The notes below the pieces were generated by a model that did no database searches, had not been told where the DNA came from, and worked only from the letters and a program-made list of their open reading frames with translations. From Fimbriimonadaceae bacterium (GTDB taxonomy: Bacteria > Armatimonadota > Fimbriimonadia > Fimbriimonadales > Fimbriimonadaceae): a DNA stretch of 30,977 nt. Every line of letters starts with the position of its first letter. The first letter of the stretch is position 1. Of this stretch, positions 1 to 9,906 are shown piece by piece. Made by a program: the position numbers and the translations under genes. Where the stretch lies: positions 1 through 30,977 of the forward strand of contig JANWJY010000186.1 of NCBI GenBank assembly GCA_025451715.1, written 5' to 3'.

Positions 1-56
1 AGCATGTTCAGGCCAGTTTAACGGTTTGTTTAGGGTCAAGTCCGGCCTTTGCCAGC

Positions 57-87
57 TTGACTTTTCTCCTTCTACGTGGGAGAATGT
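57..87 (+). promoter_or_regulatory. Possible promoter of the stalk-domain protein
   Basis: TTGACT at 57-62 is a good -35 match. The best downstream -10 candidates (GAATGT, 82-87) are weak and spaced 19 nt. Only the -35 is convincing. Confidence 0.25.
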
Positions 88-138
88 ACGTCTGGCGAGT
101 TTGGGGCTGGAGACCCTGGCATACCGGGAGTTTTATTT

Positions 139-1500
139 ATGCGGAGCCTCGTGATTGCGAGAACCCTGACTGTGGCCCTCTTGGCGCTTCTTTTCGGAGT
201 GGTACAGGCGGGTCTTATCGATGGAACTGTACTCATCAACCGTGCGGCAAACAACCGCACGATCACCGTCCAGTACGACGGTGTGAACGCTGCGCTGGTC
301 GAGATGCGCGTGAACGGCGAGAGCGTCGCCAGCCGTGCAACCGACGAAAAAGTGATGACCGGCGAGACCAACTTTGCGCTTAACCCGGCGATCCTCGTGG
401 ACGGCGACAACACGATCGAGATCCGGATGTACGACGCGAAGGGCAAGCTCATCGCGCACGAGCGAACGACGGTCTTCGTCGACCGGAAGCCGACCGGGCC
501 CGTGTTCCTCGAAAAGCCGAAGTCGGGCAGCACGATCCAGGGTCCCGTACAGATCGAGCTAGGGATGCGACAGAACCTTCGCAACCTGTACGTCAGCTTC
601 TTCCTCGACGACGTTGCCATGCACACGACGAACTACCCGCCTTACGCGTACCTATGGGACACGACGCGAGTGGCCAACGGCTGGCACGAAGTCCAGGCGT
701 GGGTCGTCGACGACACCAACCGAACCTTCAAGACTGAGAAGATGCGGCTGTACGTGAACAACCCGAGCGGTCGCACAGCGCGACTCAACCCGCTCAAACC
801 GACCGAGAACACGGGCAACACGACCGGCGAGCCCGTCGGCGTCAAGCCGATCACGGGCGGAGCGGGCCTTGGCGCACCGGTCACGGGAGTGACCCCGCCG
901 CTTGGAACTGCGACAGTGTCGGAGAACGTGGGCGGCACATCCGCACTCGCCGATTCGGCCGGTACGAAGGCGCCTGAAGTCGGAAAGGGCGACGCGACAG
1001 GCCAGCGCGCGCTGTTGCCGACTGGAACGCGCGTCGCAGTCGTGCCGAACACGTCGACGAACGGGACGACCGTAGCCCCGAATACTCCGGAGAAGCTCCC
1101 GATCGTCGAGATCACCTTCGGTTCGCGGATCTACGACACCAAGACGTTCGAGCTCTCTCTGAACGGCAAGCCTGTCAAGTTCGACGTAGCTCCTATGGTT
1201 CTGGACGGTGTTCCCTTCGCCCCGTTCCGCCACCTCTTTGAGGATGCGGGCGGCGAGGTCAAGTGGACGCACGCCTCCAAGACGGTCGATGCGATCGGAC
1301 TCGGCAGTTCGCTCACCTTCCGGATTGGCGAGGAGTTCGGCCTTCTCAACGGGACGCAGTTCCTGTTCGAGCGAGCGCCCTTCCTCCAGTCGAACCGGAC
1401 TGTGGTTCCGCTGAGCTTCGTCAGCAAGACCTTGGCGATGGACGTTGCCTACGACCCGAACACCGGCCACGTGCTCATCACGGCCGCAGGCAAAAAGTAG
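139..1500 (+). CDS. Exported Ig-like / stalk-domain (copper amine oxidase N-terminal-like) protein
   Basis: Predicted secreted or envelope protein of 453 aa with no visible enzymatic motif. Residues 1-24 form a signal peptide (MRSLVIARTLTVALLALL...VQA, cleavage likely after QA). Two beta-rich Ig-like segments follow (about 25-115 and 120-210); the second holds the pattern YLWDTTRVANGWHEVQAWVVDD, typical of bacterial Ig folds. A Pro/Gly/Thr-rich linker (about 210-320) leads to a C-terminal domain with VPFAPFRHLFEDAGGEVKW and NRTVVPLSFVSK, which fits the 'copper amine oxidase N-terminal' stalk domain found in many exported proteins. Family knowledge suggests cell-wall or surface binding, but the ligand is unknown. 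I chose the ATG at 139 because GGGAG lies about 8 nt upstream and the signal peptide starts there. An in-frame upstream start near 76 would put about 20 unrelated residues before it. A strong terminator follows. Confidence 0.8.
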   Translation: MRSLVIARTLTVALLALLFGVVQAGLIDGTVLINRAANNRTITVQYDGVNAALVEMRVNGESVASRATDEKVMTGETNFALNPAILVDGDNTIEIRMYDAKGKLIAHERTTVFVDRKPTGPVFLEKPKSGSTIQGPVQIELGMRQNLRNLYVSFFLDDVAMHTTNYPPYAYLWDTTRVANGWHEVQAWVVDDTNRTFKTEKMRLYVNNPSGRTARLNPLKPTENTGNTTGEPVGVKPITGGAGLGAPVTGVTPPLGTATVSENVGGTSALADSAGTKAPEVGKGDATGQRALLPTGTRVAVVPNTSTNGTTVAPNTPEKLPIVEITFGSRIYDTKTFELSLNGKPVKFDVAPMVLDGVPFAPFRHLFEDAGGEVKWTHASKTVDAIGLGSSLTFRIGEEFGLLNGTQFLFERAPFLQSNRTVVPLSFVSKTLAMDVAYDPNTGHVLITAAGKK

Positions 1501-1513
1501 CTCCGAAGCCCTT

Positions 1514-1552
1514 CGAGCGGCCCCTGGCAAGCGCCAGGGGCCGCTCGGTTTT
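1514..1552 (+). terminator. Rho-independent terminator
   Basis: Perfect 15-bp GC-rich stem (1514-1528 pairing with 1533-1547), 4-nt loop AAGC, followed by GTTTT. It lies 13 nt after the stop of the stalk-domain gene. Confidence 0.9.
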
Positions 1553-1638
1553 AAGCGTTCCGATGTCCGGACTGCTACAGTTGCCCCGCAGTCTTGCCGA
1601 AAATCCAGCCCAGGCCGGACCTATCGGCCAAAGCGTCA

Positions 1639-2859
1639 ATGAGCCTAAAGCTCCCGAGCACGAGGCGGTTTGTCCTCATGGGCCTGGCCTTCGCAACGAT
1701 CGGCGGAGGGCTATCCATCTACCTCGATGGCCCATGGGTGATCGTCGTGCTCTTTGGGCTGGTCATGACGATGCTCCTCTCAGCGGTGCTCCAGAAGGAG
1801 CACGACCTGATCGTTGCGATCGACGAGCACACCCAAGCAAAGCAGGAGTACAGGGCCATGGTCGGCCAACTCCCGATCGGGCTCTTCGCGATCCGTGGCG
1901 GCAAGGTGCTTTTCACCAATGAGAACTGGACAAAGTCCCACGGAGACGAGGAGGGTGGTCTTTTCGAGCGCCTTAACGCGCTGGATCGGGAACAGCTCGT
2001 GGTCGCCCTCGAACGGGCCGAATCGGACCTCCTCCCGTTTTCAATGACGCTCCGGGCCAACGCGATCGTCGGCACGGTCCACTACGAGGCTTACGGTTCC
2101 CCGGTGACGGACAGCGAAGGCAAGCTTCGACACGTGCTCGTGTTCTGTGTAGACGTCACTCCGTTCGTGAAGGCCAAGAACGAGGTCTCGCGCAAGCACC
2201 GCGAGGTCGACGAGAAGAACTATCAGCTCAACGCCGCTCTGCGGCAGGTCGAGCGCTCGTTGGAGACCATGGTCGTTACGATGGTCCGCGCCGTTGAGGT
2301 CAAGGACCCGTACACCGCTGGGCACTCCTCCCGAGTTCGACAGTACAGCGTTTGGATCGGCGAGCAACTCGGGCTCAGCCCGTACGAGCTTCGGATCCTG
2401 AGCTACGGCGCCCTAATCCACGACGTGGGAAAGATAGGCATCCCAGACGACATCCTGCTCAAGCCTAGCATGCTCTCTCCGATGGAGTACGAGGTGATCA
2501 AGCTGCACACGATCCACGGTGCGAACATCGTCGCGGACATCGACTTCTTCCGAGACTGTGTCCCGATCGTCCGCTGGCACCACGAGCGGTTGGACGGCTC
2601 GGGCTACCCCGACGCTCTTGTGGGCGACGATATCCCCTTCCTCGCCCGGGTGGTGGCGGTCACCGACGTCTTCGACGCGATGACGAGCAACCGGTCCTAT
2701 AGGCAGCCCGTGAGCTGTAAGGAGGCCCTCGAGATCATGTCCCAGGACGTAGCCTCGGGCCGTCTGGACGCGATAGCCTTCGACGCCTTGAGGTCGGTCG
2801 TGGCGGAGCGGGGGATGATTCCCCAGATTGACGGAGAGGTCGACCGAAGGGCTGCCTGA
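1639..2859 (+). CDS. Membrane PAS/HD-GYP domain protein, probable c-di-GMP phosphodiesterase
   Basis: A 406-aa protein predicted to hydrolyse cyclic di-GMP at the inner membrane. Two hydrophobic segments lie near the N-terminus (about 10-30 and 33-52). They are followed by a PAS-like sensor region (about 70-180: QLPIGLFAIRGGKVLFTNENW... HVLVFCVDVTPF), a short coiled linker and an HD-GYP domain (about 208-390). The metal-binding HD of HDVGKIGIPD is at about 261 and the signature HHERLDGSGYP at about 314-324, so catalytic residues are intact. The ATG at 1639 is preferred; the frame opens at a TTG at 1594 with no clear ribosome site. A PilZ receptor gene follows 72 nt downstream on the same strand, so enzyme and receptor are probably co-expressed. 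Confidence 0.9.
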   Translation: MSLKLPSTRRFVLMGLAFATIGGGLSIYLDGPWVIVVLFGLVMTMLLSAVLQKEHDLIVAIDEHTQAKQEYRAMVGQLPIGLFAIRGGKVLFTNENWTKSHGDEEGGLFERLNALDREQLVVALERAESDLLPFSMTLRANAIVGTVHYEAYGSPVTDSEGKLRHVLVFCVDVTPFVKAKNEVSRKHREVDEKNYQLNAALRQVERSLETMVVTMVRAVEVKDPYTAGHSSRVRQYSVWIGEQLGLSPYELRILSYGALIHDVGKIGIPDDILLKPSMLSPMEYEVIKLHTIHGANIVADIDFFRDCVPIVRWHHERLDGSGYPDALVGDDIPFLARVVAVTDVFDAMTSNRSYRQPVSCKEALEIMSQDVASGRLDAIAFDALRSVVAERGMIPQIDGEVDRRAA

Positions 2860-2931
2860 GCCCGGTAGACCTGAGGTTTTTCCCGGGCCTGCCGAGAATC
2901 TCACTGGCGACTTCAGAGACGGGGCCAACCA

Positions 2932-3309
2932 ATGAGTCAGAGGAAACCCAACAGCGACCAAAGACAGCACGCACGGTTCGAGCTGCTCGACTATGCCCTC
3001 ATGGAGGGCCACTCCGACGACCAGCCCGCGCCCCAGAGGGCGATCATCGTCGATGTGAGCCTGGGAGGGCTCCAAATCCGCTCCCGGACGAAGTTCACGC
3101 ACGGCGACGTCTTTAGGCTGACCGTAGGCCGTGCCGACAGCACGCCGGTCTTGATCGTCGCAGAGGTCCGCTACTCGATCCCCATCGACGAGTCCGACCT
3201 CTATGCCACCGGTTTCAAGGTCAAGCCCGAGGACAACGAGCAGCGCATCAACTGGGTCGACTACGTCCACACCGTGTTCCAGTCTCAGGGCGAGACGCTC
3301 ACATATTAG
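2932..3309 (+). CDS. PilZ domain protein, probable c-di-GMP receptor
   Basis: A 125-aa single-domain PilZ protein. Both halves of the c-di-GMP binding signature are visible: RxxxR (R11-R15, in RQHAR) and D/NxSxxG (D41-V-S43-L-G45-G46), spaced as in known binders, so it should bind the nucleotide. There is no membrane segment or signal peptide, so it is probably cytosolic and passes the signal to a partner such as the pilus or secretion machinery. It follows the HD-GYP gene by 72 nt and is closed by a hairpin at 3328-3359. The ATG at 2932 has only a weak ribosome site, but the N-terminus suits the family. Confidence 0.85.
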   Translation: MSQRKPNSDQRQHARFELLDYALMEGHSDDQPAPQRAIIVDVSLGGLQIRSRTKFTHGDVFRLTVGRADSTPVLIVAEVRYSIPIDESDLYATGFKVKPEDNEQRINWVDYVHTVFQSQGETLTY

Positions 3310-3327
3310 ACAAGGGGTCGTAAACCA

Positions 3328-3367
3328 GAAGGGCGTCGCGGTAATCCGTGACGCCCTTCAATTCTTT
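3328..3367. terminator. Terminator hairpin between convergent genes
   Basis: A 14-bp stem (3328-3341 with 3346-3359, one G-T pair) with a TAAT loop, followed on the plus strand by AATTCTTT. It lies between the PilZ gene (+) and the Fe-S carrier gene (-), so it may serve both, though the minus-strand T-run is weak. Confidence 0.7.
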
Positions 3368-3378
3368 AGACCGTTCGA

Positions 3379-3765
3379 TCAGCCAGCGTTGCTGCCGCAC
3401 GAACCGCAACCACCGCCAGCGCTCGCTTGTCCTTCCTCGGTTTGGAACGACGATCCGCAGCCGCACGTGTTGGTCGCGTTGGGGTTCTCGATCTTGAAGC
3501 CGCCCCCCATGACGTCGTCGACGTAGTCGACCTGCGCGCCCTCCATGTACTGGAGGCTGAGGCTGTCGACGACGATCCGCACACCCTCGTGTTCGAACTG
3601 CTGGTCGCCCTCTTCCGGCTCGTTGTCGTCCAGGGCCATTCCGTAAGTAAGGCCGGAGCAACCGCCGCCGGCGACCCAAACACGCAGCGCAGCGTTGGTC
3701 TTGTTTTCAGCCTGAATAAGGTCCGTCAGCTCTTGTGCAGCGCGCTTCGAAAGGGTGATCGCCAT
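3379..3765 (-). CDS. HesB/IscA/ErpA-family iron-sulfur cluster carrier
   Basis: A 128-aa A-type carrier that holds and passes on Fe-S clusters. The three family cysteines are present: C36 in VAGGGCSGLTYGMALDD, and C101 and C103 in NTCGCGSSF. The domain ends near residue 107. A glycine-rich tail follows that adds two further cysteines as CGSC (C120, C123), which is not part of the usual A-type fold. The start ATG at 3765 gives the usual N-terminus (MAITLSKRAAQEL). A promoter with a 17-nt spacer lies just upstream, divergent from a TetR-family gene. No isc or suf scaffold genes adjoin it, though a cysteine desulfurase is encoded about 15 kb away. The sequence does not separate ErpA from IscA or SufA, so no symbol is given. 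Confidence 0.92.
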   Translation of the reverse strand: MAITLSKRAAQELTDLIQAENKTNAALRVWVAGGGCSGLTYGMALDDNEPEEGDQQFEHEGVRIVVDSLSLQYMEGAQVDYVDDVMGGGFKIENPNATNTCGCGSSFQTEEGQASAGGGCGSCGSNAG

Positions 3766-3785
3766 TGATTGAGTGCCCCGGTCTC

Positions 3786-3814
3786 TTGACCGTCATTGTA
3801 ACATACGACATATT
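3786..3814 (+). promoter_or_regulatory. Possible promoter of the TetR-family gene
   Basis: TTGACC (3786-3791), 17-nt spacer, CATATT (3809-3814). It physically overlaps the divergent Fe-S carrier promoter. An imperfect 16-bp dyad (GTCCTGAG/TTCGGGAC, 3819-3834) lies beside it and could be an operator. Confidence 0.35.
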
Positions 3815-3823
3815 CCCTGTCCT
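3795..3823 (-). promoter_or_regulatory. Promoter of the Fe-S carrier gene
   Basis: On the minus strand, AGGACA (-35, plus positions 3818-3823) and TACAAT (-10, plus positions 3795-3800) are separated by exactly 17 nt. Predicted leader about 20-25 nt. Confidence 0.55.
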
Positions 3824-3926
3824 GAGTTCGGGACCCTAGGCACGATGGCTGGGTCCAAACTTTATAGCGCAAGGGCGTGCCGACCTGCCAAAATGGCCGG
3901 GTTGGGCCAAACGGCGCCAGAAAGAC

Positions 3927-4574
3927 ATGCAAGAGCAAGAAGTGAGGAACGGCGAAGGATCAGGGACGGGAAGGAGAAGGCTGATGACCGCAGCCTCGCG
4001 GCTGTTCGCCAAGACGGGTCTGAGTGAGGTCACGGTGGCCCAGATCCTCGACCAGAGCGGAGTGAAGGCTCCTACTCTTTACCACCACTTTGGCGGCAAG
4101 GAGGGCTTGTACGTCACATGGGCTTGTCACACCCTGGACGTGATGGACGCGGAGTTCAAGGCGCTAAACTCGACCGGCCCGACCCTGCGCGACTTCCTGC
4201 TCGAGGCCAGCCGCATCCTGCTTTCTCAGCGCTCGATGGACATCATGCAGGTCATGCGAGACAGGCGTTGGCTCGCGGATTCCGACTCGGTCGAGCAGAT
4301 CGACGACGCACTGAAGGTCGCTGTCTTCCAGCCGATCGCCCGCGCGATCGAGGGCACGACCCCGATCAAGGACGCTGGCGACGCAAGCCAGCTCTTCGTG
4401 CACATGGTCGGCGTCCGAAGACCAGGCTATAAGCGGGCGGGCTCGGTCGACCCTGCCTCGACAGAGGAGATCGTCGACCTTTTCCTGAGCGGGGTGCATG
4501 GCGGCAGCCGGGCCGCGGTCCAGAGCGGTTACGACCGGGCCCGAGAGCCCGGGGCACCGATCGAGGTCAAGTAG
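3927..4574 (+). CDS. TetR-family transcriptional regulator
   Basis: A 215-aa DNA-binding repressor-type protein. The N-terminal helix-turn-helix is clear (about residues 17-63: RRRLMTAASRLFAKTG, then VAQILDQSGVKAPTLYHHFGGKEGLY), matching the TetR signature. The C-terminal ligand-binding half (about 70-190) has no recognisable specificity. The ATG at 3927 follows AGAAAG closely and lies within the usual distance of the HTH. It is divergent from the Fe-S carrier gene and 52 nt upstream of the ferredoxin gene. Control of one of these is plausible from position but is not shown by the sequence. Confidence 0.88.
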   Translation: MQEQEVRNGEGSGTGRRRLMTAASRLFAKTGLSEVTVAQILDQSGVKAPTLYHHFGGKEGLYVTWACHTLDVMDAEFKALNSTGPTLRDFLLEASRILLSQRSMDIMQVMRDRRWLADSDSVEQIDDALKVAVFQPIARAIEGTTPIKDAGDASQLFVHMVGVRRPGYKRAGSVDPASTEEIVDLFLSGVHGGSRAAVQSGYDRAREPGAPIEVK

Positions 4575-4626
4575 AATCACTCCCGTCCCGGCTGGCGGGA
4601 CAAAGCGCTTTTAGGAAAACCGAAGG

Positions 4627-4875
4627 ATGCCCTACGTCGTAACCGAACCCTGCATCGGCGTCAAGGACAAGTCGTGCATGACCGTCTGTCCCGTGGACTG
4701 CATCTACGAGATCGACAACATGGTCGTGATCCATCCCGACGAGTGCATCGACTGCGGGCTGTGCGAGCCGGAGTGCCCGGTGACCGCTATCTTCGTCGAC
4801 ACCGACGTGCCAGAGCAGTGGGCGAGCTACATCGAACAGAACCGCCGCGAGTCCGAGAAGAAGACGGGCGGGTAG
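4627..4875 (+). CDS. fdxA: Seven-iron ferredoxin ([3Fe-4S][4Fe-4S])
   Basis: An 82-aa low-potential electron carrier. The cysteine pattern is that of Azotobacter FdI-type ferredoxins: C9, C17, C21-P near the N-terminus, then CIDCGLCEPECP (C40, C43, C46, C50). The position that would be the second cysteine of a first CxxC is valine (CIGV), so the N-terminal cluster should be [3Fe-4S]; C21 with C40/C43/C46 should hold [4Fe-4S]. The C-terminal tail is shorter than in FdI (106 aa). AGGA and GAAGG precede the ATG. A TAGAAT -10-like sequence overlaps the stop of the upstream TetR gene, and a small hairpin (4585-4601) separates the two. The electron partners are not visible here. Confidence 0.93.
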   Translation: MPYVVTEPCIGVKDKSCMTVCPVDCIYEIDNMVVIHPDECIDCGLCEPECPVTAIFVDTDVPEQWASYIEQNRRESEKKTGG

Positions 4876-4913
4876 GCGGCTCGTAACTCCGGCCCTGTAT
4901 TGGGAAGAGCTAG

Positions 4914-4944
4914 GGTTGGGGTGACCTAGAAGGTCACCCCAACC
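4914..4944. terminator. Intergenic hairpin between convergent genes
   Basis: Perfect 13-bp stem (4914-4926 with 4932-4944), loop TAGAA. Neither side has a strong T-run, so it may act as a weak terminator or as an mRNA 3'-end stabiliser for the ferredoxin and the opposing exported-protein gene. Confidence 0.6.
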
Positions 4945-4960
4945 GCTCGGATGCAACCGC

Positions 4961-6049
4961 CTAGTTAGAGCTCATCGACCACATAGCTCTGTCGATACGC
5001 GCCTTCCAACCCAGCCCTGGCGGGGGAGTGTTTGGCCTAAATCGAACCCGCGCCAAGACTCCGTCCGTACCCGGCCTGACGAACCGGTTTGGATTGCTGG
5101 TAATCAAGACTTCCACGAACGTGTCTGTGATTTTTGCCAATCGGGTGTCGACCTGTTCGTATTGCCCCGTATTGAAGTTGAAAAGGTCGATGCTCTGCTG
5201 AATGTCGGACACGTCGACCGCCGCCTCCAACTTGAAGCGAAGTTCGTTGACGTCGGAGAACGTAGGTGCTCCCTTGAAGATGATTTGGATGGGAGCTTCG
5301 GTGACAATGGGGGTCGCTCCAGGCCGAGCAACGTAGTAGCTGTTGTCGTTGTCAGACAGGTCGTTCACGCCGCCGCTGAAGTAAGTGCCGCGAAAGAGAC
5401 TGAGGCTGGAGATCGGCACCAGGTCAACGAGCGAGGCAGAGAAGTTATCGACATAGATCTCTTCGATGTTGGAAATCGAGCTTGCAAAAGTCGCCGCTCC
5501 AACAGAGCCTGGCTGGGACACGATGGCGGGTACGAGCTTGTTCAGGACCTCCTTTCCATCAAAGTAAGCGACGACCCTCTTGCCGTCGAGATCGGCCCGG
5601 CAGTGATGCCACTCCGTTTGGCCGTGCTGGTTGATGAAGAACTGGAACTCCCCCACAACGTAGCTCCGGATGCCGTTTTCGACCTGTTCGACGACGACGT
5701 CACGGCGATCGCCGGCGCGGAAGTTCACGACCAGGAAGTTGTCCGGGTCGGTGTAGCGCAGAACGATCATCTTGCTGACGTCGTCTGGGCCTGCGTCGGA
5801 GTGCATTTCGGCCTGGACAGAGACGTTTGTGTGGAAGATCGAGTCCACCGTCGAAATGTTCCAGACGCGATTGTTGATCCACTCGCCTGTGCCGATGTAA
5901 ATGCCCTCTGCCGCGACCCAGTCTCCCTGGTCGCTGGACCAACCGTCGGCGACTTCGTCGCTGAAATCGTCAAAGAACAGACCACCGCCAAGGGAGAATG
6001 TGAAAGCGCCCACAAGAGCCACTGAGACGAGTTTCACGTTCGTGCGCAT
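4961..6049 (-). CDS. Exported protein with LamG/DUF1080-like lectin fold
   Basis: A 362-aa predicted secreted protein. Residues 1-22 form a signal peptide (MRTNVKLVSVALVGAFTFSLGGG). Residues about 25-205 look like a concanavalin/LamG-like beta sandwich (FFDDFSDEVADGWSSDQGDWVAAEG at its start, IYVDNFSAS at its end), as in DUF1080-type glycan-associated proteins. The C-terminal 150 residues start with a SLSLFRGTYFSGGVNDLSDND module and look like a second beta domain, which I cannot assign. No catalytic motif is seen. The ATG at 6049 lies 8 nt after a perfect TATAAT, so the mRNA is probably leaderless. It is convergent with the ferredoxin gene and has no operon partners. Confidence 0.7.
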   Translation of the reverse strand: MRTNVKLVSVALVGAFTFSLGGGLFFDDFSDEVADGWSSDQGDWVAAEGIYIGTGEWINNRVWNISTVDSIFHTNVSVQAEMHSDAGPDDVSKMIVLRYTDPDNFLVVNFRAGDRRDVVVEQVENGIRSYVVGEFQFFINQHGQTEWHHCRADLDGKRVVAYFDGKEVLNKLVPAIVSQPGSVGAATFASSISNIEEIYVDNFSASLVDLVPISSLSLFRGTYFSGGVNDLSDNDNSYYVARPGATPIVTEAPIQIIFKGAPTFSDVNELRFKLEAAVDVSDIQQSIDLFNFNTGQYEQVDTRLAKITDTFVEVLITSNPNRFVRPGTDGVLARVRFRPNTPPPGLGWKARIDRAMWSMSSN

Positions 6050-6057
6050 GATCGTCG

Positions 6058-6063
6058 ATTATA
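6058..6063 (-). promoter_or_regulatory. -10 element, leaderless-type start of the exported lectin-fold gene
   Basis: Perfect TATAAT on the minus strand, 8 nt before the ATG at 6049. Transcription would begin at or within a base or two of the start codon. Confidence 0.6.
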
Positions 6064-6161
6064 CGACGCTTTCTGCAATTCAGACGCTCTAGTGCAGATT
6101 GTGCCGGCTAGTCACGTGCCGCAGTGGATGGAGAAGGGGACCAGGGTATGGGCGTGGTCTG

Positions 6162-6782
6162 CTAAGCGGCTTCGCCGAGCAGCTTCTTCCACCGCGAGCC
6201 GTCGAGGCGCGACAGCTGGGTCAGCTCGACGCCGACCCGGAACTTGCCACGGTAGTCGCGCACGTGCCGCACGACGCCTTTGCTGACGACCGGTCCGAGC
6301 GCCGTTTCGATCGTCAGCTCGAGTTCCGTGCCCGTTGCTAGCTTCGCGTCTGTGATTAGCCCGATCCCATGGACTGAGACGTCGCGGATTTGAGCCCGGA
6401 ACTCAACGCCCGCGGCCTTGAAGGTCGCGAACATCCGGTCGACCATGACCCGGCTCGCCTCGGCGTTGTCCACGACCTGGAGGTGCCCCTTGAGCTGGAG
6501 CGTGAGCTTGATGAGGGGGACGGCCTGGCCCTCGGCCTCGTCGCTGAGGGTGTTGTCAGCGTCGACGATCTTGAGTACCGCGTTCATGCAGGCCTTGGCC
6601 TTGGGGCCGTACGCCTCGACGTAGAAGGTGTCGCCAGGTTCGGAGCCGAGGTGGTCTTCGGCGGTGACGACGATGGACTCGCCACGGAAGTACTGCACCC
6701 AGCCATTGACGAACTTGGCGTCTTTGTGGCGGGAGAGCCGGCACCGTGTGCCTACGAAGAACTGTGTATTCACGAGACCCAT
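6162..6782 (-). CDS. PilZ domain protein with YcgR-like N-terminal region
   Basis: A 206-aa cytosolic protein. The C-terminal 90 residues form a PilZ-type barrel with the second signature half intact (RDVSVHGIGL, about residues 132-141). The first half (RxxxR) is not evident; the nearest arginines (R111 and R117 in RVMVDR) are spaced wrongly. The N-terminal 100 residues (GTRCRLSRHKD... GDTFYVEAYGPKAK) resemble the flagellar-brake/YcgR-N type fold only loosely. It may therefore bind c-di-GMP weakly or not at all. It stands alone between an exported-protein gene and a divergent GbsR/MarR-type regulator. It is the second PilZ protein in the window. Confidence 0.75.
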   Translation of the reverse strand: MGLVNTQFFVGTRCRLSRHKDAKFVNGWVQYFRGESIVVTAEDHLGSEPGDTFYVEAYGPKAKACMNAVLKIVDADNTLSDEAEGQAVPLIKLTLQLKGHLQVVDNAEASRVMVDRMFATFKAAGVEFRAQIRDVSVHGIGLITDAKLATGTELELTIETALGPVVSKGVVRHVRDYRGKFRVGVELTQLSRLDGSRWKKLLGEAA

Positions 6783-6890
6783 TCGCTTCAGTAAGATTGT
6801 CGGTACTTTCCTGGTTCGTTTGAGCCTGGTAGATGTGCGGGGAAGTTCGAAGGTTGGATGAGGGCGACGGCGAAGCGGGGCCTAACACAT

Positions 6891-6920
6891 CCGAACTCTC
6901 GGACCTCCGAACTACCGAAC
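6891..6920 (+). repeat. Short CCGAAC direct repeats upstream of the regulator gene
   Basis: CCGAAC occurs at 6891, 6907 and 6915 (spacings 16 and 8), and related GTTCGA/GGTTGG words lie at 6844-6857 in the opposite sense. This could be an operator or simple intergenic low complexity. Confidence 0.4.
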
Positions 6921-6948
6921 CGCCGGTGTGATACCCTCCACCCCAGAC

Positions 6949-7512
6949 ATGGCAAACGAAGGCTCCAAACCAGCGCCCGGCAAGCAGGTCAGGGCCGCAC
7001 AGGACCAGTTCGTGCTCGAATGGGGCCGGATGAGCTCCAGTTGGGGCATAAACCGCACGATGGCCCAGATCCACGCCCTTCTCTTGGTCAGCGGGCAGCC
7101 CCACAGCGTCGACGACCTGATCGACCGGCTCCACATCAGCCGCGGCAACGCCAGCATGAACCTGCGCGGTCTGATCGACTGGGGCATCATCCAGAGGTAC
7201 CGCAAGGCTGGGGACCGCAAGGACATCTACGTCAGCGACGACGACATCTGGCACGTGTTCTCGAGGGTCGTGCGGGAACGGAAGCGCCGAGAGATCGACC
7301 CCACGATCGGGGCCATCCGGGAGTGTATGGCCATGATCCCGGACGAGGACAAGTCCGAGGAAGCGGGCGTGCTCCGAACCAGGCTCAAGACCTTGCTCGA
7401 CGTGTTTGCCCTGATCGACCTCATTTTCGACCAGGTCTTCAGCAGCGACGAAGCCTTCCGGCAGGCCGTAGAAACGTACAAGAACCCGGGAGATAGGCCG
7501 GTCAAAACCTAG
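6949..7512 (+). CDS. GbsR/MarR-family transcriptional regulator
   Basis: A 187-aa winged-helix regulator. The region about 25-90 gives the winged helix (SSWGINRTMAQIHALLLVS, VDDLIDRLHISRGNASMNLRGL, WGIIQRYRKAGDRKDIYVSDDD), which matches GbsR-type regulators: the SxGxxxxxAQ entry and the 'SRGNASMNLR' recognition helix are characteristic. The C-terminal helices probably form the dimer interface. GbsR relatives control osmolyte or membrane-stress genes, but no such target adjoins. I prefer the ATG at 6949; a GTG at 6928 in the same frame would add seven residues. A TACCCT element lies 11 nt upstream of the ATG. The lon gene follows 48 nt later with its own promoter-like element. Confidence 0.85.
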   Translation: MANEGSKPAPGKQVRAAQDQFVLEWGRMSSSWGINRTMAQIHALLLVSGQPHSVDDLIDRLHISRGNASMNLRGLIDWGIIQRYRKAGDRKDIYVSDDDIWHVFSRVVRERKRREIDPTIGAIRECMAMIPDEDKSEEAGVLRTRLKTLLDVFALIDLIFDQVFSSDEAFRQAVETYKNPGDRPVKT

Positions 7513-7546
7513 CTAAAGCCACATTGCCGCTAGGCTCGAACAGGGG

Positions 7547-7552
7547 TATTGT
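7547..7552 (+). promoter_or_regulatory. -10 element, leaderless-type start of lon
   Basis: TATTGT ends 8 nt before the ATG at 7561, the same geometry as at other unit-opening genes here. It supports 7561 over the ATG at 7603, although that one has a GAGGA ribosome site 6 nt upstream. Confidence 0.5.
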
Positions 7553-7560
7553 GAACCCAG

Positions 7561-9902
<2,342 letters not shown>

Positions 9903-9906
<4 letters not shown>

